Shown: piece after piece, positions 38,933 to 49,075 of the stretch
Layout of the letters: each line of letters opens with the position of its first letter
How positions within the stretch are numbered: position 1 is the stretch's first letter
Origin: Paenibacillus_S sp043945595
Lineage (GTDB): Bacteria; Bacillota; Bacilli; Paenibacillales; NBRC-103111
Assembly (NCBI RefSeq): GCF_043945595.1
Contig: NZ_JBIFNP010000001.1
Span: 5,828,001 to 5,892,000, forward strand
Length of the DNA: 64,000 nt
Direction of reading: 5' to 3'
Notes under the pieces: generated by a model
Databases searched by the model: none
What the model was told of the DNA's origin: nothing
The model's input: the letters and a program-made list of their open reading frames with translations, nothing else
Made by a program: the position numbers and the translations under genes

Positions 38933-39727
38933 TCATAGGACTTCAAATGTCCGGACGGCCGGAATAAAATGAACCGGGATGGAGGGAAACTCCGCTCTCA
39001 TCTGCTCTGCGAGAGCCTCCATACCGGGCTCCTCGCTTTCCGCATGGCCCAGCAGGATCAGCGCCCTTCGCTTCCCTTGATGAACGGCATCCTTGACGTA
39101 TTCCGGCGTCTCCCACTCCGGCCCTTCTCCCGCAATGATCAGTTCGAGCCGCTCTTGTTCAAATAACGGGATCGCCGTCGCGCCGTTGCCGCGGTATCCC
39201 GCCAACAATCCGACCCGTGTGCACGTCATATCCAGTGAGCCGGTGATCCGCACGAATGGGATGCCAAGCGCCGCTTTGACATGCTCTGCCGCCTGCCGGA
39301 CCGTCATCTCCGGAACGGTAAGCACGGATACCTTAGGCTGGTGCTCATCCACGTAGCCTGACCAGTCTAACGCCTGAATCAGCCCGGTTGTAATGCCGTC
39401 CGGCTGATACCGGTGAATATAATCGTGCAGGCGGAACAGGGCGATGCCTGACGATTCGATCAAGCGCAGCTTCTCCTGATGGACAGGGTCCTGCTCCAGC
39501 AAGCCGGTACGTTCATGATGGCTGTAAAAAGCCCCTTCGTGAGTAAGGATCAGATTCGCCTTCAGAGCTATCGCCTGCTCGATCACTTCCTGCGACGCTA
39601 AAAACGTGGATACGATCCCCGTAACGGGCGTGTCGGGGCTGCCGAATTGAAGCGTATCCACGGTGCGCTCCAACCGGTCCACAGGCTCCAATAGCCGGTC
39701 CAATACGTGCTGTACCGTCAAGGTCAT
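38933..39727 (-). CDS. Nif3-like dinuclear metal centre (DUF34) protein
   Basis: The 264-aa protein has the Nif3/YqfO pattern: LILTHEGAFYSHH near residue 60 (THEG replaces the usual THHP), LFRLHDYIHR near 98, and metal ligands near the C-terminus in LILLGHAESEEPGMEALAEQM (H and E). The family binds two metal ions and forms hexameric toroids; its enzymatic role is debated. The ATG follows AGGAGGAG. It comes 59 bp after the YesN-type gene on the same strand and may be co-transcribed with it. Confidence 0.8.
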   Translation of the reverse strand: MTLTVQHVLDRLLEPVDRLERTVDTLQFGSPDTPVTGIVSTFLASQEVIEQAIALKANLILTHEGAFYSHHERTGLLEQDPVHQEKLRLIESSGIALFRLHDYIHRYQPDGITTGLIQALDWSGYVDEHQPKVSVLTVPEMTVRQAAEHVKAALGIPFVRITGSLDMTCTRVGLLAGYRGNGATAIPLFEQERLELIIAGEGPEWETPEYVKDAVHQGKRRALILLGHAESEEPGMEALAEQMRAEFPSIPVHFIPAVRTFEVL

Positions 39728-39786
39728 AGGTATCTCCTCCTAGCATTCGTTATGCTCGAAATCAGCTGCCTGCCGCTTGCCGTGCG

Positions 39787-41406
39787 CTACTTGATGACAT
39801 CGGTAGGATTAATGCCGGTAAATTTTTTGAACAGCGTGCTGAAATAAGGCACATTCTTATAGCCGACCTTCTCCGCCACCTCATAGACGAGCATACGCTT
39901 TTCCAGCAGCAGCTCCTTCGCCTTCTCCATACGCACGCGCGTTAAGTAGTTGTTGAACGTTTCGCCGGTCGTATTCTTAAATATAATCGACAAATAGTTG
40001 CGAGAAATGTATACCTTATCGGCAAGATCGCCCAAGGTGATATCTTCGGCGAAATGCTCGTGGATATATTGAATCATAAAATCGACGGCCTGCCGGTGCT
40101 TGCTGTTGCCTCTCCATTGGCGGCTGCTGCTGATCGCCGCAATCTTGTCCGTCAGCCAGGCCTCCAGCTGCTTCGGCTGCGTCAATCCCGCAATTTCCTT
40201 TGTAATCTGCTCATTCGGATATATATCATCGAGCACCATCCCAACCTCGTACAAGCAGTAAGCGAAAATGCCCCAAAGCTCGCCGGCCAGCATCTGCAAG
40301 TAATCCGAGGTAATGCCCTCCTGCTTCTCCAGCCGTCCGATATACTCCGCAATAATCCGCTCCGCCTGATTCTCCTGGGACGTCTTTATCGCGCCCGCCA
40401 GCTCCAAATAAAACTTGACCGGACGTAAAACCGGGCATCCTTTTCCGTTCTTCGTGTCGCCGATCGATGTGAACAGATCGTAGCCCTCCGCGGCCCGGTT
40501 CTCCTTCAAATCGATCGCCCGGAACGCCGCTTCCGTCGAATCGGGAATGTCCTTCCAGTCGTCCTGAATGCTGCCGATTCCGACCCGAATGACAAGCTTT
40601 AAGTAGCTGCGCACGCAATCGATCAGCTTGACCCCGAGCTCCAGCAGCCTGCCTTCGAGCTGCTCCTCCGGCATCTCGCTCTGCGGATGAAGAACAAGCG
40701 CGGCGCGCGTGCTGTGCAGCTCCGTATATTCGACCTGCTCGAAGGCTTCCTGAGCGATTTCGCTGACGACATTGCTGACCGCAAAGCGGAACAGGTTCCA
40801 GTCGGACAGCGAGAGCTGGCTTGCGCGGACGTCGCGAACAATGTCTATGCCCAAGACGACATGCCGGTTCTGCGACCAGTAACGGTAAGGAGCAGGCAGC
40901 AGGTGCTCCATCCGGTACGCTTGATCCAGTGTCCCGACAACGGCCGACTTCACCCATTCCTTCTCGATAAACGGCTCGTACATCATCAGCTTATGCTCAA
41001 GCTCGTCCTGCTTCATTCGTCGTTCTTCTTCTTCCTCCAACGCATGCAGCGACTTCTCCAAAATGGTTTTCAAGGTAGGCAGGCTGATCGGCTTGGACAA
41101 ATAATCGCTGACATTCAATCGAAGCGCCTGGCGCGCGTATTCAAAATCCGCATAGCCGCTCAAAATGATAATTTTGCCGCCGTATTCCTCTTTCCGCAGC
41201 TGTTCGATCATCTCAAGCCCGTTCATGCCGGGCATATAAATATCCGTAATGACGACATCCGGCAGCTCTCTGCGGATCATGTCCAGCCCGTCAGCCCCGT
41301 TCAGCGCCTCGCCTGCCCATTCGGCATTCAGCTCATCCCAAGGGATGGCCAGCTTCATTCCCTGCAGCACCTGACGGTCATCGTCGATAATAGCGATCTT
41401 CCACAC
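39787..41406 (-). CDS. YesN-type response regulator with AraC DNA-binding domain
   Basis: The GTG at 41406 (VWKIAIIDDDRQ) follows GAGGAGG seven bases upstream, giving 539 aa. A receiver domain fills 2-120, with acidic pocket D8/D9, phospho-acceptor D55 (VVITDIYMPG) and K105 (YLSKP). The middle region (about 150-420) is the variable part of YesN proteins. Two AraC helix-turn-helix motifs fill about 440-539 (LGDLADKVYISRNYLSIIFKN and VAEKVGYKNVPYFSTLFKK). With the YesM kinase encoded two genes upstream it should activate genes for sugar uptake or hydrolysis in response to an oligosaccharide bound outside the cell. Confidence 0.93.
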   Translation of the reverse strand: MWKIAIIDDDRQVLQGMKLAIPWDELNAEWAGEALNGADGLDMIRRELPDVVITDIYMPGMNGLEMIEQLRKEEYGGKIIILSGYADFEYARQALRLNVSDYLSKPISLPTLKTILEKSLHALEEEEERRMKQDELEHKLMMYEPFIEKEWVKSAVVGTLDQAYRMEHLLPAPYRYWSQNRHVVLGIDIVRDVRASQLSLSDWNLFRFAVSNVVSEIAQEAFEQVEYTELHSTRAALVLHPQSEMPEEQLEGRLLELGVKLIDCVRSYLKLVIRVGIGSIQDDWKDIPDSTEAAFRAIDLKENRAAEGYDLFTSIGDTKNGKGCPVLRPVKFYLELAGAIKTSQENQAERIIAEYIGRLEKQEGITSDYLQMLAGELWGIFAYCLYEVGMVLDDIYPNEQITKEIAGLTQPKQLEAWLTDKIAAISSSRQWRGNSKHRQAVDFMIQYIHEHFAEDITLGDLADKVYISRNYLSIIFKNTTGETFNNYLTRVRMEKAKELLLEKRMLVYEVAEKVGYKNVPYFSTLFKKFTGINPTDVIK

Positions 41407-41499
41407 GCAAATGCCTCCTCTTCTGCCTGGTCCCAAGGGAAAACAAGGAGCCAGGCCCGGAACGCGGCGCGTCCGAGCATGGCTTCCTCGAAAGTTATT

Positions 41500-42801
41500 T
41501 TATTTCTCGTATTCCTGCGAAGCGGATTTCAGCTTGTCGAACGCCGCTTCAGGCGTTGTTTTACCGAAGCTCAGCTCATCGCGGATCAACTTCCAGTCTT
41601 TGTCGATAAAGTTCGTCCAGCCTTTGGCGCCAGGGCTGTAGGTCTGTCCGTCCTTCTTCGTAGCATCAAGCAGCTCTACGCCGGCCTTATCGACATCGCT
41701 CAGAGTAGGAGTCAAGGAAGCGACGATATCACTGTTCACCGGCATCCCGCGTTTCGTACCCAAAATTTTGGCCGCTTCCGGGTCGTTCAAGAACCAGTCT
41801 ACGAATTTTTTCGCTTCCTCCGCATTTTTGGAGGTTGGAGAAACGCCGAAGAACATGGAAGGCTTCAGCCAGCCGCCCGCTTCTTTATCCCGCGGCATCG
41901 TAATCATCGCATAAGCGCCTTCCTTCAAGCTGTTCCAGGACGCGTAGTTGTTAGAGAAGCCCAGGCGGAAAATAATTTTGCCTGCAACCATCAAGTCCAT
42001 TTTAGGATCGAACTCTTTATCCGAAGCATTCACATCTGCAGGAGGAACGATTCCTTCTTTACGCAGCTCTTCGAACTTCCGCGTCCATTCCAGGAATGTG
42101 TCCTTGTCGATGTTGAATTTCCCGTCGTTCGTTACGACCTGCCCCTTGCCTTTGGCATATTGAAAGCCGCTGTAAGCAAAGTAGTCGCCGGCATAATCCT
42201 TCGTGAAATACTGACCCTGCGGGAGCTTCCCTTTCAGCTCCTTCGCCATGTTAAAGAAATCGTCCCACGTCCAGCCGTTCTTCGGCGCTTCGATGCCAAG
42301 CTTCGTCAGTGCCGCTTTGTCATAGATCATTCCCTGGGCGACATACCCAAGCGGAAGAGCGACCTGCTTGCCTTTGCTTTGACCGGAGGAGAGCAGCTTC
42401 GGATCGATCTTGGCCAAATTCAGGCTCGACAAGTCGGCCAATTGGCTGCGGCCCGCCCAGTCGGAAACCCAGCCCGGATCCAGCTGGAAAATATCCGGCG
42501 CATTGCCTGCCGCGGCTTGCGTCGACAGCTTGTCCAGGTAGCCGTCCATTCCGGAATATTCCGGCTCGAAGGTGACGTTCGGATGGCTCTTTTTATACAA
42601 ATCGATTGCGGCGAGCGTCGCCTCGTGACGGTCCTGAGATCCCCACCACATGATGCGGAGCTTGGCGCTGCCGCCTTCGCTTGCCGCGGCTTGGCCCGGA
42701 GCCGCCGGTTCGGTTTTATTTCCACAGCCTGCTAACGATGCGGTCAGCGCCGCACCTGTAACTAATACTGTAAGAGAACGTTTCCAATTACTCATGTACA
42801 T
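41500..42801 (-). CDS. sugar ABC transporter substrate-binding lipoprotein (family 1)
   Basis: The 433-aa lipoprotein (lipobox SLAGC near residue 24) has the MalE/MsmE-type solute-binding fold: LRIMWWGSQDRHEATLAAIDLYKKSHPNV at the start of lobe 1 and NGWTWDDFFNMAKELKG in the middle, both typical of oligosaccharide binders. It lies between the YesM and YesN genes, apart from its probable permeases at 44828-46629. It may deliver xylo- or glucurono-oligosaccharides, inferred from the GH67 and GH52 genes nearby. GGGGG five bases before ATG 42801 sets the start; ATG 42795 is a close alternative. Confidence 0.9.
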   Translation of the reverse strand: MYMSNWKRSLTVLVTGAALTASLAGCGNKTEPAAPGQAAASEGGSAKLRIMWWGSQDRHEATLAAIDLYKKSHPNVTFEPEYSGMDGYLDKLSTQAAAGNAPDIFQLDPGWVSDWAGRSQLADLSSLNLAKIDPKLLSSGQSKGKQVALPLGYVAQGMIYDKAALTKLGIEAPKNGWTWDDFFNMAKELKGKLPQGQYFTKDYAGDYFAYSGFQYAKGKGQVVTNDGKFNIDKDTFLEWTRKFEELRKEGIVPPADVNASDKEFDPKMDLMVAGKIIFRLGFSNNYASWNSLKEGAYAMITMPRDKEAGGWLKPSMFFGVSPTSKNAEEAKKFVDWFLNDPEAAKILGTKRGMPVNSDIVASLTPTLSDVDKAGVELLDATKKDGQTYSPGAKGWTNFIDKDWKLIRDELSFGKTTPEAAFDKLKSASQEYEK

Positions 42802-42905
42802 TCAATCCCCCTGTAGGTAAAGATGTTTTCCATATGTCTATAGTAGCAACTCCTCCAGGTTGTTTATATATGAGAGATGCTCAATTTGTTATAATATTAT
42901 CCGAA

Positions 42906-44669
42906 CTATTTCAACGCGTTTTCCGGCTCTTCGCGCTGTGCCGGGCGCTCCGTCAGCTTGGGCAGCAGGATCGCCACCCGCGTGCCTCCCTCGGCCCTTT
43001 CTTCAAGCTTCACCCCGTAGCTTTCTCCAAAATAGGCGGCAATACGCTCCTTCACATTGCGGATGCCGTAGCCTCCCGTACGCCGTGCAGGCTGGCTTGC
43101 CGCCAGCGCTTCCTCACGCAATCCGACACCGTTATCTTCAACGGTAATCCGTATTTTATCCTGCAGCTCCGTAAAGTGCAGCTCGATCCGCCCCTGGCTT
43201 CTCGTATTAAAGCCATGGACAATGGCATTCTCCACAAAGGGCTGCAGCGTCATCTTCGGCAAGTACAGCTGCTGCATCGGCAGCTCGCTGTAAATGGCAT
43301 AGTCCAGCCCCGAGCCCCAGCGCAGCTGCTGGATTTCGAGGTAGCATTCCATATGCTGAACTTCCTCTTCCATTGTAATAAAGCTTTCGCCGTTGGACAA
43401 ACCGATCCGAAACATGCGGCCCATCAGCTCCAGAATGCGGCTCATTTCATCCTGGCCCTTCGCAATAGCCATCCAATTCAGCTGGTCCAGCGTATTGTAT
43501 AGAAAATGGGGATTAATGTTGGCCTGCAGCGCCTCCATCTCCGCCTTGCGTTGCTGCTCGTGCCGGCGCTTCAAGGATAAATAAAGCTCTTCAATCCGCT
43601 CGTTCTGTTTCCGGTAGCCGGAGAAAAGATAGCCGAACTCGTTCGTATAATCCGCCGGAAGCTCCGTATTGCTCCCCCCGACGGTATAAGAGCTCATCGC
43701 TCCGACCAGCTGCTTGATCGGCTTCGTAAACTGCCGGCTGAGCCAGTGGGTCAGCAGTAAAATTAGCAGCACCGCAGCGACCCCGATCATGCCGATGACC
43801 TCGGCGAGCTTCACGCTTCCCGCGGTCAGCTGCTTCCACGGCGTAATTTCGACCAGCGTCCAGTTGGAGTCCGACAGCTTGGAGTAGACCAGCAGGGAGT
43901 CGTTCATCCCGTACTTGCCATTCGTCCGGGCCGAGCCCGACCTGCCGTTCATCTCATCCATCCACTGCGACAGCTCCGGCTGCTGGGGAACCTCGCCGAT
44001 ACCGAGCAGCCGCTGCCCCTTCGCATCGATCATAACCCGGTCCGCCGAGGCGGAGTGCCCGGCCAGAATCGCCTTGATCCCTTCGGCCTTGACGTGAATG
44101 ACTAGAATACCTAAATATTTATCGTCATAAATAATTTTGCGGATAAAGCTCAGCACCGGAACGCCGCCCTGAACGCTTGAAATGACGTGCTCCTGCGACC
44201 AGGCGAAATCGCTGTCCTGCAGCAGCGGATACCATACCTGGCCGGCTGCCTCGTTTCGGTCGCGCAGCTGAATGTAGTTCTTCGAATCTCCCTGTACAGG
44301 CCGGTCCATGTACAAATCGATGCCCTGGATCAGCGGAATCGAATACGTCAGGTTCGCCAGCGTCTGCTCCACGCTCCTCGAGCGGCGGTACCGGTCGAAC
44401 TCATCCTGCCTGCCCGTCAACAGCGTGATCATCTCGTCGTCGCGCGAGGTGGACAATGAAATCTGCTCAATCGTTATAAGCCGGGCGGAAATTTCGTTAT
44501 TCAGCTCGTCCAATAATTGGTGCTGGTAATAGGAAGTCGACTTCACCAGCTCCTTGGAGGAAATGCCGTAGCTCGCCCAAACGGTACAGCCCAGCACGAC
44601 AATCATGAAGCCGGCAAAGCTGCGGAAGAACAGATGGTCGATTTTATATTTCTTGAACGGGTTCTTCAT
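42906..44669 (-). CDS. YesM-type sensor histidine kinase
   Basis: The ATG at 44669 (MKNPFKKYK) follows AAGGAG. 587 aa: membrane helix at about 12-35, an extracellular Cache-like sensor to about 280, a second helix with a HAMP domain (about 285-360), then a His_kinase domain with the phospho-acceptor histidine in NINPHFLYNTLDQLNW (near 395) and an HATPase domain with VENAIVHGF and DNGVGLREE. YesM kinases sense extracellular carbohydrate and phosphorylate YesN partners; the YesN-type gene lies two genes downstream. A terminator at 44691-44724 separates it from the permease genes. Confidence 0.93.
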   Translation of the reverse strand: MKNPFKKYKIDHLFFRSFAGFMIVVLGCTVWASYGISSKELVKSTSYYQHQLLDELNNEISARLITIEQISLSTSRDDEMITLLTGRQDEFDRYRRSRSVEQTLANLTYSIPLIQGIDLYMDRPVQGDSKNYIQLRDRNEAAGQVWYPLLQDSDFAWSQEHVISSVQGGVPVLSFIRKIIYDDKYLGILVIHVKAEGIKAILAGHSASADRVMIDAKGQRLLGIGEVPQQPELSQWMDEMNGRSGSARTNGKYGMNDSLLVYSKLSDSNWTLVEITPWKQLTAGSVKLAEVIGMIGVAAVLLILLLTHWLSRQFTKPIKQLVGAMSSYTVGGSNTELPADYTNEFGYLFSGYRKQNERIEELYLSLKRRHEQQRKAEMEALQANINPHFLYNTLDQLNWMAIAKGQDEMSRILELMGRMFRIGLSNGESFITMEEEVQHMECYLEIQQLRWGSGLDYAIYSELPMQQLYLPKMTLQPFVENAIVHGFNTRSQGRIELHFTELQDKIRITVEDNGVGLREEALAASQPARRTGGYGIRNVKERIAAYFGESYGVKLEERAEGGTRVAILLPKLTERPAQREEPENALK

Positions 44670-44690
44670 AAGAGCGTCTCCTTGATTCGA

Positions 44691-44724
44691 AAAAAATGAA
44701 AAAAGCAACGAATCGAGTCGCTGC
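44691..44724 (-). terminator. terminator after the permease genes
   Basis: GCAGCGACTCGATTCGTTGC forms a 7-8 bp stem on the minus strand followed by TTTTTTCATTTTTT. Confidence 0.75.
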
Positions 44725-44827
44725 TTCAAGTTATCGGCGGTAAAACCGGAGCATGCTTCGGTTTCATTCCCTATTATTTCACAAGCGGCCTGAGGCGGAA
44801 GCTTCCGCCGCGGCTGCTCGTTATATT

Positions 44828-45670
44828 TTATCCTTTTATCCCCGACTTCGCAATTCCTTCAACGAAGTATTTCTGCGCGAACACAAACACCAGTGTTGCC
44901 GGAACGATCGATACGAGGGACATCGCCAGCAGTTGGCCCCACTGCTGACCCGACTGCGAATCGTTAATCATCCGGAGCGCCAAACCTACCGTATATTTGT
45001 CCACCGAGTTAATGTACAGCAGATGGCCGAGGAAGTCATCCCAGTTCCATAGGAAGCAGAAGATCATCACGGTCACGATGGCAGGTACCGTTAGCGGCAT
45101 TACGATGCGCCAATAAATGCCGAACCAGGAGCAGCCGTCCATCTTGGCCGATTCATCCAGCTCCGGGGGAATACCACGGACGAACTGGATCAGCAGGAAG
45201 ACGAAGAAGGTGCCACCGGCTCCGCTCGCCAGCAAATGAGGGACAATGAAAGGCAGGTACGTATTGACCCAGCCCAGCTGATGGAACATCGCATACTGCG
45301 GAATAATAAGCACCTGACCGGGCAGCATCAGCGTGACCATAAGCAGGGAGAACCAGAACTTTTTGAGCGGAAAATCAAGCCGGCCGAAGCCGAAGGCCAC
45401 CAATGTACATGAAATGAGCGTGGTGAGCATAACCGCAATTTCGAGCCCGAATGTATTCATATAAAAATCCGTGAACGTATGACCGGGAACCGCCTTCCAT
45501 CCGTCGGTAAAGTTGTTCCACTTAGGCACCGAAGGAAACAGGCCCGGAGAACTGAGCTCGCTGTTTGATTTCAATGATGCCCCGATCCACCAGATAACCG
45601 GGTAGACCATAACGAGACTGAATACCGTCAGCAAGACGTGATGCAGCGTTTTTTGAGATTTAGTTCTCAT
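44828..45670 (-). CDS. carbohydrate ABC transporter permease (MalG type)
   Basis: The 280-aa protein has six membrane helices and the EAA loop ELDESAKMDGCSWFGIYWRIVMPLTVPA near residue 185, the contact site for the MsmX-type ATPase. The C-terminus TLVFVFAQKYFVEGIAKSGIKG is typical of MalG-like permeases. It pairs with the permease encoded just upstream (4-bp ATGA overlap). No ATPase gene is near, as is common where one shared MsmX serves several sugar importers. Confidence 0.92.
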   Translation of the reverse strand: MRTKSQKTLHHVLLTVFSLVMVYPVIWWIGASLKSNSELSSPGLFPSVPKWNNFTDGWKAVPGHTFTDFYMNTFGLEIAVMLTTLISCTLVAFGFGRLDFPLKKFWFSLLMVTLMLPGQVLIIPQYAMFHQLGWVNTYLPFIVPHLLASGAGGTFFVFLLIQFVRGIPPELDESAKMDGCSWFGIYWRIVMPLTVPAIVTVMIFCFLWNWDDFLGHLLYINSVDKYTVGLALRMINDSQSGQQWGQLLAMSLVSIVPATLVFVFAQKYFVEGIAKSGIKG

Positions 45671-46629
45671 TTCCGTTTGCGCCCCCCTGTCTCGGTTTCA
45701 TAAAACACCCAATATTTCGAGGTTCCCGCAATAACCGCAGCCACGACCACGATCATCAGCAGCATAATCCAGGCCAAGGCCGAGGCGTAGCCCAGCTGAT
45801 AGCGGCTGAAAGCACGCTCGTATAAATACATTGCATAGACGAAGGTCGAGTTCATCGGCCCGCCGTTCGTGATGACATAGGCGGAGGTGAACATCTGGAA
45901 AGCGTTGATGACGCCCATAATCAGGTTAAAATACAGCGTCGGCGAAAGCATCGGCAGCGTTATTTTGAAAAATTGCACGAGCTTCCCGGCTCCGTCGACC
46001 GAGGAGGCTTCATACAAATCGCTCGGAATCTGCTTCAGACCGGCCAGGAAAATGACCATCGAAGACCCGAACTGCCAAACCGTCAAAAGAATAAGCGACC
46101 AAAGCGCCGTATGCGGATCGGTAATCCAGCCTTTGCCCTGAATGCCGAACACGGCGAGAATTTTATTGAAAAATCCGTCTACGCCGAACATGTTGCTCCA
46201 GAGCAGCGATACGGCGATACTTCCGCCGATCAAGGAAGGGAAATAGATGGCGGAGCGGTAAGCCGAAATGCCTTTGACCGCCCGGTTCAGCAGCATAGCT
46301 ACAAGCAGCGCAACGATCAGCTTCAGCGGAACGGAAGCCAATACGTACATAAAGGTTACTTTCACGGAGGTAACAAATTTATCGTCAGCCGTAAAAATTT
46401 TGGTATAGTTGCGCAGTCCGACCCACTGCATCGGCTCCATCAACGTATAATCCGTGAATGAATAATATAGCGATAAAATCATAGGATAGGCGGTTAAGCC
46501 GATAAATCCAAGCAGCCATGGCATAATAAACAAGTAGCCTGCAATCGGAGCGTCCCACCGTTTCAAGAAGGAGCGGCGCTTGGGGGCAGCCTTCGCTTCA
46601 GTTAAAGGCGCTGCAGCCGTGCGGTTCAT
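45667..46629 (-). CDS. carbohydrate ABC transporter permease (MalF type)
   Basis: The 320-aa protein begins with a basic N-terminus, has six to seven helices (first: IAGYLFIMPWLLGFIGLTAYP) and an EAA loop (SDLYEASSVDGAGKLVQFFKITLPML) near residue 210. It is the heterodimer partner of the MalG-type permease encoded next. AGGTGAT before the ATG serves as ribosome-binding site. A good promoter lies at 46671-46699. Confidence 0.92.
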   Translation of the reverse strand: MNRTAAAPLTEAKAAPKRRSFLKRWDAPIAGYLFIMPWLLGFIGLTAYPMILSLYYSFTDYTLMEPMQWVGLRNYTKIFTADDKFVTSVKVTFMYVLASVPLKLIVALLVAMLLNRAVKGISAYRSAIYFPSLIGGSIAVSLLWSNMFGVDGFFNKILAVFGIQGKGWITDPHTALWSLILLTVWQFGSSMVIFLAGLKQIPSDLYEASSVDGAGKLVQFFKITLPMLSPTLYFNLIMGVINAFQMFTSAYVITNGGPMNSTFVYAMYLYERAFSRYQLGYASALAWIMLLMIVVVAAVIAGTSKYWVFYETETGGRKRK

Positions 46630-46670
46630 ACGATCACCTCTTCAGTTAATCTCGTCCTCTGTCTATATTT

Positions 46671-46713
46671 ATTATAGAGGCCGCACTGCGGAGGCTAAAT
46701 AAGAGGAATCCTC
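46671..46713 (-). promoter_or_regulatory. promoter of the permease operon with two palindromes
   Basis: TTTAGC (46699-46694), 17 nt, TATAAT (46676-46671) on the minus strand. An 11-bp palindrome CCGCACTGCGG (46681-46691) lies in the spacer and another, GAGGAATCCTC (46703-46713), just upstream of the -35. Their centres are 22 bp apart, two helical turns, as for a dimer-of-dimers operator. This is inference; the regulator is unknown. Confidence 0.55.
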
Positions 46714-46734
46714 GAATTCTTTTAAAATATTACG

Positions 46735-46766
46735 AAAAAAAAGAAAGCCGCCCTGAACGGGGCGGC
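46735..46766 (-). terminator. terminator of the GH52-GH67 operon
   Basis: GCCGCCCCGTTCAGGGCGGC on the minus strand (7-bp GC stem) is followed by TTTCTTTTTTTT. Confidence 0.85.
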
Positions 46767-46821
46767 AAGCGCGTTGTGAAACCTATGCATTTAGGCGATA
46801 CCCCGATGGGGCATCCATGCT

Positions 46822-48928
46822 TTAATATATAGTCCGGCCCTGCGCATCGGCGATGCCGCTTTTCCGGTAAAAATACGTGTTGATGATATCGCGCCACTCC
46901 CGGGCATGCAGCGCCTGCTCCGCCAGGCGGTCAGCCACCTGCGCGAAGCGCTCCTCATCGATCCGGCCGCGCAGCCCTTCCCAGGCTGCCTTCAACCGCT
47001 CCGCCTGCTCCACGCCTTCAAAGTGCGTATCATAAATATGCTGGATAACCGTCTTGCCGGAATGCAGCACATGGGTATACGGCACGTGGTGAAAGAACAG
47101 CAGCAGCTCGTCAGGGCACGCATCGACAGATTCATACATATCCACATTCGGGCCCTGGTATTGTCCCGCATAGCCGGTTCCCGTCTTCATCGTCCGGTCG
47201 ACGCCAATTCCATGCAGATCGGCAAAATGGTACGTTCCCCACTTGGAATACTCATATCCGTCCACATTCGGGCCATAGTGGTGGTCCGGATTGACCATCC
47301 AGCCTACGCCGAGCGGCGAGGTGTACGATTCGTAGATGCCCCAGGAAGCCATCAGCATGCCGCGGACGGTTTCGGTCAGCTCCTCATCCGCTGTGCCGAA
47401 GGCAAGACGAATCCATTCCTCCGCGATCTGCTCCGGCGCAAGCTCGGGATTCCATGCCAGCCGGCCGTATCCGTACAGGTTCGCCTGAGCCAGCAGATGG
47501 CCGGTCCAGTTCGCGTCATTGCCGATGTTCGACACGGCCGCGAAGCCGCTGTACTTATTGCCGTACAGTGAACCGTCGACCACCCGCTTCACCGTCGAGC
47601 CCGGTCCCTGCGCGTAGGTTTCAAAGTCGAGCACTTCCTTCCACTGCGGAACAAGGTAGCACAGATGACGCTGCTGTCCCGTATATTCCTGCGTGATCTG
47701 GAACTCGATCATAATGTTGGTCTTTTCCATCGCGCCGAATAACGGCGATACGCCCTCCCGCACCTGGAAGTCCATCGGGCCGTTCTTCACCTGCAGGATG
47801 ACATTGTCCATAAACCGTCCGTCGAGCGGCTTGAAATGATCGTACGCCGCTCTGGCCCGGTCGGTCGAGCGGTCGCGCCAATCCTGCTTGCAGTTATAAA
47901 CGAAGCAGCGCCAGATGACGATGCCGCCATACGGCAGCAGCGCCTCGGCCAGCATATTCGAGCCGTCGGCATGGTCCCGGTCATAGCTGAACGGTCCCGG
48001 ACGGTTCTCCGAATCCGCTTTGACAAGGAAGCCGCCGAAATCGGGAATCGCGGCGTATACCTCCGCCGCCTTCCGCTTCCACCATTCGCGTACGCCGGGG
48101 TCCAGCGGGTCGGCTGTCGTCAAGCCGCCGATCTCAAGCGGACTCGCATAGTTGATGCTTAAGAACAGCTTTACGCTGTAGGCGCGGAAAATATCCGCCA
48201 GCTTGGCGATCGCCGGAAGGTAGCGATCCGTCAAAAACATCGTCTCGAATTTATGCACATTCACATTATTGATAGCAATTGCATTGATGCCTGTAGAGGC
48301 CAGCAGCCTGGCATAATCCCGTACCCGATCGTAATCGGTCGTTATTTCGTTATCGGTATAAAAGATCGACTTGCCGGCGTAGCCGCGCTCGATACTGCCG
48401 TCGATGTTATCCCATTGATTCATCATCCGTAGGCCGTTGACCGGATTTTCTATCACATTCAGGCTGTCCAACGGGCTGCCGGTGCCTAGCAGGCGCAGCA
48501 GGGCGAACGCGCCGTACAGCAAGCCTGCTGCAGTCTCAGCCCCGAGGGCGATGCACTGCGCGTCAGCGTCTGTACGGATGGCGAAGCCCTCCGGCCCGGC
48601 CGCGGCGCGTTCTTCCGCGCCGAAGACGCGGTCGATCAGCGGATGGCCGCTGCCGAACAAGCCGACGGCGATGCAGCCGCCGCCCGCTTCCGCAGGGCTG
48701 ACACGTACCGGCTTCGCGCCGGTCAGCCCCTCGATGCCCCGCGTCAGCTCCGAAACGGCGGAAGCGATCACTTCATGATCCGCTTCCCCGTTTACGGCGA
48801 TATTGCCGAGCCATGCGGCATAAGCGCGGTGCCGCTCCCCGCTCATATCCAGCCGTTTATATTCAAGCCAGGCCTTATACCCGGCTCCCAATCGGACCGT
48901 TCGACGATGTCGTCATGCTTTTACTCAT
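46822..48928 (-). CDS. aguA: GH67 alpha-glucuronidase, start region shifted by one base
   Basis: GH67 enzymes release 4-O-methyl-glucuronic acid from the ends of xylo-oligosaccharides. The protein shows the family core: NAIAINNVNVHK, GGFLVKADSENRPGPFSYDRDH with a catalytic acid, and DNVILQVKNGPMDFQVREGVSPLF. In the sequence as given, the frame starts only at a TTG near 48891 without a ribosome-binding site. An ATG at 48928 with AAGGAGG seven to eight bases upstream begins a different frame (MSKSMTTSSNGPIG...). Removing one base from the CCC run at 48887-48889 joins the two as NGPIG-AGYKAWLEYKRL, about 701 aa. It has no signal peptide, so it acts on imported oligosaccharides. It follows the GH52 gene by about 147 bp. 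Confidence 0.9.
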
Positions 48929-49075
48929 ATGATGTCCTCCTTGTATGTCCAAAACAAACCGAACATATTCCGATTGTGCAGTCTCTCCAGAGCCCTAGAT
49001 CTCTGCTGCGATTCTACCTAATTTAATGCTCCAAGGGGTTCAACCGACCGACCGCCGCGCCGCAGCTCCGCAGCT

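Noticed and set aside
40687..42735. Long plus-strand open frame of 682 codons
   Set aside because: It runs antisense through the lipoprotein and YesN-type genes, has no ribosome-binding site or family resemblance, and reflects codon bias on the other strand.
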